From IMG/VR virus record IMGVR_UViG_3300036985_003763, positions 1-53,196 of that record: a DNA stretch of 53,196 nt; one strand, written 5' to 3'. Source of the stretch: a virus. The notes beneath the pieces are model-generated. The model saw nothing but the letters and a program-made list of their open reading frames with translations. It had not been told where the DNA came from and did not search any database. Both the position numbers and the translations under genes were made by a program. This document shows positions 18,559 through 26,110 of this stretch, in pieces (the first letter of the stretch is position 1; each line of letters begins with the position of its first letter).

Positions 18559-19055
18559 TACTTGCCTTCACGATGTTTTTCCCATTGACGTGAACCAAAG
18601 TAGAAGCCAATAATTGAGCTTACAATCGCCATTTCGTCATCAGAAAACACTAAATTCATTGCCGTAGTAAACTCTACACCAGTATAAATAGCCCAAGCAA
18701 GGCCAGCAACATCAACTAGGACTAGCAAGCCAACAAAGGTAAAGGCAATGTATGGACGAACTTTAGCGTTCAAGTCTACAACACCTTGAGAAGCTTTGTC
18801 CATCATCTTCATGTCGTGAGAGTACAACGCCTCACGTTCTTGTGCGTAAGTTTGCACTTCAATTTCGTCTAGCTTGATAGCTTCAATCTTCTCTTGTGAT
18901 GCAAAGCCCGCAGCAGCCATAGCTGCTTCACGTTCTGTTTGCAAACGAGCCATAGCCATTTCATGCTTTTGGTCGCCTTTTTGTTGGAAGAAGCTTAATA
19001 GACTTGGTAGGGCTGATGAGCCGATACCTAATAAACCTGATATGATAGATAACAT
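18558..19055 (-). CDS. holin, 3-TM gene-transfer-release type
   Basis: A 165-aa membrane protein with an N-terminal amphipathic or hydrophobic segment (1-23), a charged coiled-coil middle (27-95) and hydrophobic helices at about 104-131 and 142-155, ending IIGFYFGSRQWEKHREGK. This layout and ending match the 3-TM holin family (PF11351-like) that permeabilises the inner membrane for endolysin release. It lies next to the lysozyme, separated only by the inserted GIY-YIG gene, and is followed upstream in the same operon by a coiled-coil membrane protein. Confidence 0.85.
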   Translation of the reverse strand: MLSIISGLLGIGSSALPSLLSFFQQKGDQKHEMAMARLQTEREAAMAAAGFASQEKIEAIKLDEIEVQTYAQEREALYSHDMKMMDKASQGVVDLNAKVRPYIAFTFVGLLVLVDVAGLAWAIYTGVEFTTAMNLVFSDDEMAIVSSIIGFYFGSRQWEKHREGK

Positions 19056-19057
19056 AA

Positions 19058-19528
19058 TTAATTTCCTAATGGGTTCGATGTGGCACGTTTGAGTGCTTTA
19101 AGTTGAGATTCAATGCCCTCACGGGTAGCTTTCATTTCTTCACGCACACCCATTAAAGACGCTGCTGTTTCACGAACGTTACCGTTAGTGATGGCCTTAG
19201 CTTCATTGGCTGTACCGATAGCGCTAGACACTTTTTCTTGCATAGACACAAGCTGGTTTGATGTCGTCACCATGCTGTCTTTAACTGTGTTGACTGACTG
19301 TTGTTGTGCAGCCAATTGCACTTTTAGCGCGTTTACTTCAGCTTTTAGTTCAGCATCGTCATAAGGCTTGTTAGCCTCAATCATCTCAGTCGCCGCTATA
19401 ACTCGGTTGTAAGTCGTTATTCCTACGTAGGCTGTCCCACCTATCATTGGCAAGATTATTGAAAGCGTCAGAAATATTGCTTTCGGTGATAAGTTGGAGT
19501 AAGACTCCTTGATTTCCTCTAAGCTCAT
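19058..19528 (-). CDS. single-TM coiled-coil protein of the lysis cluster, spanin-like
   Basis: A 156-aa protein with one N-terminal membrane segment (about 14-37, IFLTLSIILPMIGG) followed by a long periplasmic-type coiled coil (about 45-150). This is the topology of an inner-membrane spanin (Rz) or a lysis accessory factor. An excellent ribosome site (AGGAG, 7 nt spacer) fixes the ATG at 19528, even though this places 143 nt of the gene inside the 3' end of the upstream 543-aa gene. It is 2 nt from the holin. No lipoprotein partner is evident, so spanin function is inferred. Confidence 0.75.
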   Translation of the reverse strand: MSLEEIKESYSNLSPKAIFLTLSIILPMIGGTAYVGITTYNRVIAATEMIEANKPYDDAELKAEVNALKVQLAAQQQSVNTVKDSMVTTSNQLVSMQEKVSSAIGTANEAKAITNGNVRETAASLMGVREEMKATREGIESQLKALKRATSNPLGN

Positions 19529-21017
19529 ATGGTAACTCCTGTTGGTATGCCAGTGCGTCGTTCAACTGAATCTGCTGCGTTTGCATCGGCTTGTTTAAAA
19601 TTTCTAGGCTCATCACTACCCCGAACCCCGGTACAATCTCTTTGCCCTTCGGCACTTGTGGCTGCGATGTAGTCTGTGTAGTCCCGCTCGACGACGTTAC
19701 TGGTACTGGTGTACTTGGTGTCGTTGTTGCCGTTGTTGCCGTTGATGACGATGTACTTGTGCTTCCTGACGAGGCCGCTGGTGCTGCTTGCGTCGTGGTC
19801 TCTGCAGTGGGTGCAGGGGAAGCTGGTATGGGCGGAGCTTCTGCTGGCGCTTCCACAGGCGGTGGTTCCGCTGGTGGTTCTGGCGCAGGTGCAGGTGGCA
19901 TTGCTTCCGGGGTCACAGTCGCACTTAGCGGGCTCGCAGGATTGACTGGGCTGCTCATGTTCGTTGGATTGGTTGCGCTCTTTACGCAACTGTCCTGTGC
20001 TGTAACCCAATCGCCCCATACAGGCTCGCTGTAAGGTGTCGAGCAACTTGATACCCTGTTTTCCGTTACTGAACCAACGAAGCCATCTTGACATGCTACC
20101 GACCTAACTTGCGTAGATACTGCGCACGTTGCAGGATCTGGTGTACACGTATTTGTTGTAACTACGTAACCACTCCATGACTGACTGCCGTAAGGATCGG
20201 AACACGTTGCTGTATTTGTCTCTACTATGCTGCCACTGAAGTTTTGTGGGCAAGATGACCCCCTTGATATCGATGTTGCAGTACATGTAGGCGGGTCTTG
20301 CGTACATGAATTGGTCACCGTTACCCATGAACCTGCTACAGGCGAGCCATACGGGTCGGGACAAGCGTTGACCTTGCTCTGCTGTATTGCTCCTGAGTGG
20401 TTGGCTGGGCATGCTAAGGTTTGGTTTTCAACAGTTGCTTGACACGTTGGAGGAGCTGCTTGGCATGACCTAGCAATTTCAAACCAACCGGAGTCGACTG
20501 GGCTTCCGTAGGCGTCTGGGCAGTTTTGTTCCCTTTTGTACGTGACCGAGCCGATTTGGTTATTCCCACAGGTTTGCCTTTCTTCGGTGACGACGCTGTA
20601 GGAACAGGTGGGCGGATTGTCTGTACAATTGTTTGAAGTAGTGACCCAATCTGTGTAAGACTGGCTTTGACACTGATATGTGCGGCTTTGATTGATTGCA
20701 CCGCTTTGGTTAGGGCCACAGCTAAGGGATTGGACTTCAACAGTGTTAGAGCAAGGTGGAGGCTCTGGCGTAGCAGGTTGACCGCACTCTGGAATGCCTG
20801 GGTAATACTGACACGCAATTTGCTGACAAGCAGCAAGAGTTGTGCCTTGACCAACGTATAGACTGCTGTAAACAGGGCCATAAGACGACCACTGACTTGC
20901 GTAACAATTTGCATAAACATAATTACTCCCCAATAGTAGATAGCTAAAGTTTATTGCTTTTAACAAGGTTTTCTTTTGCCGGAATAACTTGAAGATTCCA
21001 AGGCACATGGAGTCCAT
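19386..21017 (-). CDS. exported Cys-rich repeat protein with Pro/Thr linker
   Basis: A 543-aa protein with a signal-peptide-like N terminus (basic KLFRQKK, hydrophobic FSYLLLG, probable cleavage after YVYA at 36). Five tandem repeats of about 50 residues follow (about 85-345), each starting PPTC or similar with four Cys and a W...T.N.C end, resembling thrombospondin-type disulphide repeats. Then come a Pro/Glu/Ala linker, a Ser/Thr linker and a 90-aa C-terminal domain. The ATG at 21017 has AAGGA 10 nt upstream but overlaps the HNH gene by 74 nt; a TTG at 20966 would still keep a signal peptide. The end overlaps the next gene by 143 nt. Function unknown; an envelope or surface-exposed role is likely. 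Confidence 0.72.
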   Translation of the reverse strand: MDSMCLGIFKLFRQKKTLLKAINFSYLLLGSNYVYANCYASQWSSYGPVYSSLYVGQGTTLAACQQIACQYYPGIPECGQPATPEPPPCSNTVEVQSLSCGPNQSGAINQSRTYQCQSQSYTDWVTTSNNCTDNPPTCSYSVVTEERQTCGNNQIGSVTYKREQNCPDAYGSPVDSGWFEIARSCQAAPPTCQATVENQTLACPANHSGAIQQSKVNACPDPYGSPVAGSWVTVTNSCTQDPPTCTATSISRGSSCPQNFSGSIVETNTATCSDPYGSQSWSGYVVTTNTCTPDPATCAVSTQVRSVACQDGFVGSVTENRVSSCSTPYSEPVWGDWVTAQDSCVKSATNPTNMSSPVNPASPLSATVTPEAMPPAPAPEPPAEPPPVEAPAEAPPIPASPAPTAETTTQAAPAASSGSTSTSSSTATTATTTPSTPVPVTSSSGTTQTTSQPQVPKGKEIVPGFGVVMSLEILNKPMQTQQIQLNDALAYQQELPYELRGNQGVLLQLITESNISDAFNNLANDRWDSLRRNNDLQPSYSGD

Positions 21018-21498
21018 TTACTGTTTTTCCTTTTAACGGAATGATGTGGTCAACATGGTACTTTTCACCTGTATATATAGCAAACATTTCAGCGCATATA
21101 TAAAACTCGCTTATTCTATTTAATTCCTCTTTAGATAGCCAAGAAGGCGTTGCTTTTAACAAATCACCTCTTCTTTTTGCAGTCCAAGCATATACTTTAC
21201 ATTTATTTAAAGATTTCCATTCTCTGAAGTACTTATTAATTTTTTGTTTATTTTTAATAACCCAGTTTTTTTTATTTTCATTGGCTTGTTCTTTATTTTC
21301 TGCAACCCAATTTTTTGCTTTTATTTTGTATAATTCTTTATTATCTTTATAGTGTTGTTTTTTATTTTCTTTAGAATTTTTGCAAATGCGTTCTTTATTA
21401 TTTTCATAATATAGTTTAGCTTTAGCAAGAATTTTTTGTTTATTTTTTTGATAGTACCTTGCTTCTTTGCTGATTATTTTTTGTTCATTATTATTCAT
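20944..21498 (-). CDS. HNH homing endonuclease
   Basis: A 184-aa, strongly AT-rich, Lys/Asn-rich protein. The N-terminal half is made of repeated YY..NK..I..K-like helical units, as in other phage HNH proteins. The C terminus has the HNH core: YHVDHIIPLKG (about 147-157), then VNGLHVPWNLQVIPAKENLVKSN. It starts 8 nt inside the 3' end of the upstream exported protein gene and ends 74 nt inside the presumed start of the Cys-rich protein gene, the pattern of a tightly inserted free-standing homing gene. Confidence 0.92.
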   Translation of the reverse strand: MNNNEQKIISKEARYYQKNKQKILAKAKLYYENNKERICKNSKENKKQHYKDNKELYKIKAKNWVAENKEQANENKKNWVIKNKQKINKYFREWKSLNKCKVYAWTAKRRGDLLKATPSWLSKEELNRISEFYICAEMFAIYTGEKYHVDHIIPLKGKTVNGLHVPWNLQVIPAKENLVKSNKL

Positions 21499-21967
21499 CT
21501 GTTTTTATAGGCGTTATTAAAACAAAATCTTTTCCATAAATCTCCATAAACCATTCAGGGTGTAAGTCATACCAAGCTTTCCTTGCAGCATCACCAATTG
21601 CGCCACCTATAGGACAGGGGCTACCGCTCATTTCCATTGCCACCCAGTTTTCGTGAGTAGCTGCGCAAGCTAATGACACAGCCGCAACTTTTAGTCCACT
21701 GTCACTTAGAAACTTCGCCCAACGTAAGCGGACGCAATTATTGTCCGTAATCATTGTGCCGCCAGCTACAGAAAATACACCCCCGTTAACAGCGCCGCTG
21801 ACACCAATGCCGCAAACATCTTGAGAGAAAGCTGACATTGAAGGAGCCATAGCACTGGCGACAGGTTGACCTTTATAATTAATTGTTGTTTGATCCGCGT
21901 AGCATAAATCATATGCTAGTAGCCCCCCAATTAGTAACCCTACTATGAAAAGTATTGTGCGTTTCAT
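21491..21967 (-). CDS. exported hypothetical protein
   Basis: A 158-aa protein with a clear signal peptide (MKRTILFIVGLLIGGLLAYDLCYA, cleavage near residue 24). Mature-region segments GVFSVAGGTM, DNNCVRLRWAKFLSDSGLKVAAVSLAC and GSPCPIGGAIGDAARKAW recall a phage family near tail and lysis genes whose function I do not know. Several Cys suggest disulphides in the periplasm or virion. It overlaps its neighbours by 4 nt (start side) and 8 nt (HNH side). Confidence 0.78.
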   Translation of the reverse strand: MKRTILFIVGLLIGGLLAYDLCYADQTTINYKGQPVASAMAPSMSAFSQDVCGIGVSGAVNGGVFSVAGGTMITDNNCVRLRWAKFLSDSGLKVAAVSLACAATHENWVAMEMSGSPCPIGGAIGDAARKAWYDLHPEWFMEIYGKDFVLITPIKTDE

Positions 21968-22332
21968 TTTAGATTGTTTAGCTTGTAAAGGGTTGATAGG
22001 AAAAGACTCACAATCTCATCAACAATGTTCTGAAGCGGTGTGTCTTCTTTTTTAATGGCGTCGTAGCGTTCTTTCTCAATCAAGTCCAAAATCTCTTGGA
22101 GTTTCTCCGCTGGAGTTGCTTTGGTGGAGCCGCTTACTTCATTAAAGATAGGGATGTCATCAATGATACCGTGACGACCTTGGTAGGCCTCTGTTAAGGA
22201 GTCTGCCAAGTCGGTGACTTCATCGTAGAACGCACCAAGCGCTACGTGCTGTGAGTAGCTTTTTGTTTTTAGGTGCTCACGATGGGCTACATCACGGCTT
22301 AAAAACAATACGCCAATAAATTTACCAATCAT
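21964..22332 (-). CDS. helical phage protein, ferritin-like/DUF5856-like
   Basis: A 122-aa, all-helical, acidic protein. The region SRDVAHREHLKTKSYSQHVAL (about 12-32), then FYDEVTDLADSLTEAYQG, with regularly spaced His, Glu and Asp, resembles small phage proteins I associate with DUF5856 and Dps/ferritin-like four-helix folds; this is from memory. A function in DNA protection or metal binding is possible but unproven. It overlaps the next gene by 4 nt. Confidence 0.7.
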   Translation of the reverse strand: MIGKFIGVLFLSRDVAHREHLKTKSYSQHVALGAFYDEVTDLADSLTEAYQGRHGIIDDIPIFNEVSGSTKATPAEKLQEILDLIEKERYDAIKKEDTPLQNIVDEIVSLFLSTLYKLNNLK

Positions 22333-22340
22333 GGCTTATC

Positions 22341-22502
22341 CTATTTTAAAAATTGCGTTAGTAGAAAAATAATAATAAACCCAGCAGTGCCAAGTAATAT
22401 CTGTTCTAGACGTTTAAGCCTAGCATTAATTGTTTCATATCTAAACGCACACACTGCTTCGTGCGAGTTTAATCGCGCTGCGGTTTCATCAATGTCTGAC
22501 AT
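22341..22502 (-). CDS. small C-terminal-anchored membrane protein
   Basis: A 53-aa protein starting MSDIDETAARLNSHEAVCAF, with a heptad-like soluble helix (about 21-33) and one C-terminal membrane segment (about 35-52, ILLGTAGFIIIFLL). The layout resembles haemolysin XhlA-like or holin-accessory proteins of tail and lysis regions. AAGGA lies 5 nt before the ATG at 22502; another in-frame ATG at 22508 is too close to it. A lysis-accessory role is inferred only from topology. Confidence 0.68.
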   Translation of the reverse strand: MSDIDETAARLNSHEAVCAFRYETINARLKRLEQILLGTAGFIIIFLLTQFLK

Positions 22503-22510
22503 ATACATCC

Positions 22511-22705
22511 TTATGCTACAGGCTTATCAAATGTTACTGTACCATCTTCATTTTTAGTAACTGTATAACCTTCAGCTACGTCTGTGTTTATATCAGCACC
22601 AAACTGTTCATGGTTTTCTAAATTGCACGTTACGCTACCACCTGCTGCATATACCGTGCTTACTGACTTTACTACTCCATCTACTGCAAAAATAATTTTA
22701 TTCAT
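22511..22705 (-). CDS. hypothetical protein, 64 aa
   Basis: A small acidic protein, probably beta-hairpin rich (MNKIIFAVDGVVKSV, then VTKNEDGTVTFDKPVA). AGGAG sits 6 nt before the ATG. It lies between the membrane protein and the two paralogous small fibre-associated proteins and is probably a minor structural or accessory product. I do not recognise a family. Confidence 0.65.
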   Translation of the reverse strand: MNKIIFAVDGVVKSVSTVYAAGGSVTCNLENHEQFGADINTDVAEGYTVTKNEDGTVTFDKPVA

Positions 22706-22708
22706 TTG

Positions 22709-22987
22709 CTACTCCTCGTATGCTGATATAAATGCAGAAAAACTTGAAGGCGTTGTAACTATAATTTGTTGTCCTGCACCTAGATAAAAACTTTGTGTTG
22801 CTGTTTGTGGGTCAGTTGATACTACACCTGTGCCAGATGGCTGGTTAAATCTCATAAAATTGATTCCATTTAAATCAATAGACCCATTTGGTGTTTGTGC
22901 TGTTACTGTTATGCTTACTTTACAAGTACTTGGTGAAGTAAATGAAAATGACGAACTACTGCCTATTGCTCCAATTAATCCAATCAT
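22709..22987 (-). CDS. small beta protein, paralogue A
   Basis: A 92-aa Thr/Ser-rich beta protein. It shares a pattern with the adjacent 87-aa product: M..GLI.A.G...SF at the start, a Leu-Asn-Gly-hydrophobic-(D/N)-phenylalanine-like middle (IDLNGINF here, IFLNGLDIF there), and YL.AGQ.I..TTP.S...IS.YEE at the end. The pair is a tandem duplication. Position just after the large fibre-like genes suggests a tail-tip, decoration or chaperone role. Confidence 0.72.
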   Translation of the reverse strand: MIGLIGAIGSSSSFSFTSPSTCKVSITVTAQTPNGSIDLNGINFMRFNQPSGTGVVSTDPQTATQSFYLGAGQQIIVTTPSSFSAFISAYEE

Positions 22988-22992
22988 TTTAC

Positions 22993-23256
22993 TTACTCCT
23001 CATAACTTGAAATTAACACATAACCTGAAGTTGGTGTGGTTATTGTTATAGTTTGACCAGCAGCAAGATACAAAGGTATTTGCGTAAATGTTTGCGTTGT
23101 ATTCCCACCAAGCGTTCTAAATATATCTAATCCATTTAAAAAAATACCTTGGCTAGTACTAGATAATGTTGTATTAAGTATCAATTTGCAATTTGTTGGA
23201 GGTGTATATATAAAACTTGTACCAGTTCCAACTGCTGCTATTAAACCTGTTGCCAT
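22993..23256 (-). CDS. small beta protein, paralogue B
   Basis: An 87-aa beta-rich protein that is a diverged tandem copy of the 92-aa protein after it, ending in the same SYEE-type tail (GYVLISSYEE). The 104-aa product upstream of the 839-aa gene has a similar size and composition and may be a third relative. A ribosome site (GGAG) precedes the ATG. Likely fibre-associated; specific function unknown. Confidence 0.72.
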   Translation of the reverse strand: MATGLIAAVGTGTSFIYTPPTNCKLILNTTLSSTSQGIFLNGLDIFRTLGGNTTQTFTQIPLYLAAGQTITITTPTSGYVLISSYEE

Positions 23257-23265
23257 AATAATCTC

Positions 23266-25785
23266 CTATGCTAAATTATTACGTTGACGAGTTAATTCAG
23301 CAGTAAGACCAGTTACTAATCCTTTAACACCAGCAGGATTTGCACCAAAAGCACTTAATGTAACTGGTGCGTAAGATTTATTTAATGTTGTTACCCCATC
23401 CACAATAACATCAATCTCAGTATTGGTTGCAGCACTTTCGCCAGCAACTCCTACAATAGTATAGCCTTGACTAAGAGTAATGTACGTAATTTGAGGTGTA
23501 TTGTTTTGCCCACCAATGATTACAATATTATCATTAGCTTGTGGAACTAGTACAAGATTACCACTTGCGGTGGCAAGGTAATAGCTTTGTCCAGTTGTTG
23601 TAGTAGATGTTGCATTAAGTACTACACCATTAAGATTTATTTTATAAAGTTGATATGTATTGCCTGATGTTGAACATTGTGCAACAAGATAATTATTTAA
23701 TGGGCAATAAGTTATTCTTAACGGTGTATTGTTTTGAACAGTTCCAGAAGGAGTTAAACCTATTTGCCATTCTTGTACACCTGCTGCATTTTGTTTAGAA
23801 ACATAAACTTGAGATGTAGTACCATTAAATATTATGACATAGCCATTATCAGGAGTGCCTACAACATTAACTGTTGAACCGTTTCCTGATCCACCAAGCC
23901 CATTAGTAGTACCAATTAATGTTCCAGTTGCACTATATTTAGCATACTGATAACCAGATGCAGCAGTAGCACCAGCAATAGCAAAACCACCATCAACCGT
24001 ACCAGCAATATCAAGTGTATCTGAGTTAGCTTGATATGTTAAACCCGTAACTGTTGCAGCTAAAACTGTTGCGCCAGTATTAGAATAAATAGCATATTTA
24101 ACACTACCACTAGTACCATATACAACAGCAAACCCACCACCAGTTAGTCCAGTAACATTACAACAACTACCAGCTACACTTTCAACACGAACTGCGTTTA
24201 CAAAATTTGCTGACGCATCATAAATATAAGAAAATACACCACAAGTTGCAGTACCTGTAATAGTAGTTATTACAAAACCACCATTAGTTAATGCCGCAAT
24301 ACTAATTTGATTAAAAGAACCACCACCATTTACTATTACCCATTTTTGGAATTTAATTCTGCCATCTGAACCCATTATTGTTAAAAAGCAGCCAGTATTA
24401 TATGAACTATTATAAGAAACAGTTGCAATATCACCAGAATTTAATGTGCAACCCTCAAAGTATCCTTTACTAGAATTAACAGAATACATTGTGTTTAAAC
24501 AATTAGATAAAGTTGGCGATGAGAGTAGATTATTTGTTGGTGTAATTATTGCTGGTGTTGTTAAAGTATTAGTTGTTGCGCTAAACCTTACAAACAATGG
24601 TAGGCCAAATGAGTTGTAATAAGTAATAACAGTATCATTACCATTTGATGCAATTCCTCTTGCAGCAAATGTTGCTGTTTGGCCTTGTAATGATACAAAA
24701 TCTCCTATTTGCAACCCTTGATTATCAAAACGATAGTAATAAGATGTTGTGTTATTTGTAAACACCATAGTACCACCACCCGTTACACTATTTGGCGCAA
24801 CTTGAACTTGTGCACCAGAAGTTAAACTAAAGGGTATATTAAGCGCAGTTCTTCCAGTAGCTGTAGCTGTACTTACTGCTGTATCTTGTTGAAATGGTGT
24901 CATAACACCAGCAGATGAAACAACTCTATTTTGAATATATGTAGAATAAGCAACACAAAGAACGTATGATCCGCCAGTTGTTGGGCATATTCTTGGCCAT
25001 GTTTGAGTAGTGTTTGCCGTAAATGCAAGTGTATCTGTTACTGAAATTGCGCCACTTGTATTAATGTGCGCATAACGCACTTGACCATTGGCTAGTCCGT
25101 AACATACAGCAACTTGACCATCGCTTAAAGATCCTGCATCAACAGTATTAGCTGAAGAATAATCTCCTGTTGCTAATGTTGTTAATGAACCTTGCAGTAC
25201 GCCAGCTATGTTGTAATTACCGTATCGTATATTTGTAGAAGTATTGTTATAAATAACAACAAAGCCACCACCTGTCATGGGCGCAGCAACAACTGAAGAA
25301 GCATTTACTGCCTCAACAACAAACGGTGCTACTAATTGTGTGCCAGTTGAACCATATACAGCAGCCTTAACGCTTGTTCCACCATTGTCGTAAGCAACAA
25401 CAAAGTTACCACTAGCTAATGCTGAGATACTTAAAGATTCAATAGTACCTACTGTTTCAATTGTTGTTAAGCTACCTTGCGCTACACCGCTTGAGTTATA
25501 TCGTTGAAATGTTGGTGCATTGTTTGAAGATGTGTAAGCAATAACATAATCGCCAGTTGTTAAATATGCAACTTTAATAGCATTAGTGGCTGATGCTGCA
25601 CCTGCTACAGTATTATATGTTGTTATTGGCGTATCTGTGTAAGTTGTAAATGTTGGTGTTTGAGCTGCGTATGGCCTTACGTTTGGATTGGTTGCTGTAG
25701 CGTATAACACATCCCCTGTTGTCACAGATGCCCCAGTAGTCATTTTAAATGTTGACTTAACACTTTGGTCTACGATGCGTCCCAT
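23266..25785 (-). CDS. large beta-propeller-like tail fibre or receptor-binding protein
   Basis: An 839-aa Thr/Ser/Asn/Gly-rich protein built from some fifteen blocks with the recurring pattern (L/M)..GGFV(V/I).Y, then a short gap and V..A.Y...G, for example LASGNFVVAYDNG, MTGGGFVVIYNN, LTGGGFAVVYG and TPDNGYVIIFNG. Such regularly spaced blades suggest one or more beta propellers, or a long beta-solenoid, exposed on the virion. The N terminus (MGRIVDQSVKSTFKMTTGASVTTGDVLYA) may be the attachment module. It sits next to the recognised tail fibre and is the best candidate for host recognition. Confidence 0.75.
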   Translation of the reverse strand: MGRIVDQSVKSTFKMTTGASVTTGDVLYATATNPNVRPYAAQTPTFTTYTDTPITTYNTVAGAASATNAIKVAYLTTGDYVIAYTSSNNAPTFQRYNSSGVAQGSLTTIETVGTIESLSISALASGNFVVAYDNGGTSVKAAVYGSTGTQLVAPFVVEAVNASSVVAAPMTGGGFVVIYNNTSTNIRYGNYNIAGVLQGSLTTLATGDYSSANTVDAGSLSDGQVAVCYGLANGQVRYAHINTSGAISVTDTLAFTANTTQTWPRICPTTGGSYVLCVAYSTYIQNRVVSSAGVMTPFQQDTAVSTATATGRTALNIPFSLTSGAQVQVAPNSVTGGGTMVFTNNTTSYYYRFDNQGLQIGDFVSLQGQTATFAARGIASNGNDTVITYYNSFGLPLFVRFSATTNTLTTPAIITPTNNLLSSPTLSNCLNTMYSVNSSKGYFEGCTLNSGDIATVSYNSSYNTGCFLTIMGSDGRIKFQKWVIVNGGGSFNQISIAALTNGGFVITTITGTATCGVFSYIYDASANFVNAVRVESVAGSCCNVTGLTGGGFAVVYGTSGSVKYAIYSNTGATVLAATVTGLTYQANSDTLDIAGTVDGGFAIAGATAASGYQYAKYSATGTLIGTTNGLGGSGNGSTVNVVGTPDNGYVIIFNGTTSQVYVSKQNAAGVQEWQIGLTPSGTVQNNTPLRITYCPLNNYLVAQCSTSGNTYQLYKINLNGVVLNATSTTTTGQSYYLATASGNLVLVPQANDNIVIIGGQNNTPQITYITLSQGYTIVGVAGESAATNTEIDVIVDGVTTLNKSYAPVTLSAFGANPAGVKGLVTGLTAELTRQRNNLA

Positions 25786-25786
25786 A

Positions 25787-26101
25787 TTAGTTCTCCACTC
25801 CCCATACCATTACCGTTACGTTAGGCGTATCTGAAAACGCCACTATGTTAGTTCCTGTTGCTACAACAATACCTGTTCGTTCTAATACAGCATTAGCGTT
25901 AACATTGGTATTATACTCAAAGTAATCAGTAGCTGCTGGAGAACCAGTTGCTGAAGCTGCTAATTGAATTCGTGCGGTACCTGACGTACCTAAGTTGCAC
26001 ACACTAATGTTTAATGTTGTTGTAGTTGCGGCAGGGACCGTATACAAAGTTGTATTGGTTGATGCGGCTAAACTTGCTTTACCTAAAATTCCAGATGCCA
26101 T
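25787..26101 (-). CDS. small beta-sandwich virion protein, 104 aa
   Basis: A Thr/Ala-rich beta protein (MASGILGKASLAASTNTTLY, then TTLNISVCNLGTSGTARIQL) ending TVMVWGVEN. It lies between the two long fibre-like genes with only 1-9 nt on either side, suggesting a fibre adaptor, decoration or tip protein. Similar in scale and composition to the 87- and 92-aa paralogues. Confidence 0.7.
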   Translation of the reverse strand: MASGILGKASLAASTNTTLYTVPAATTTTLNISVCNLGTSGTARIQLAASATGSPAATDYFEYNTNVNANAVLERTGIVVATGTNIVAFSDTPNVTVMVWGVEN

Positions 26102-26110
26102 GATAATTCC

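Noticed and set aside
19525-20412. Long reading frames of 189 and 102 codons within the Cys-rich protein gene
   Set aside because: No ribosome sites; their composition follows the repeated codons of the real frame, so they are shadows.
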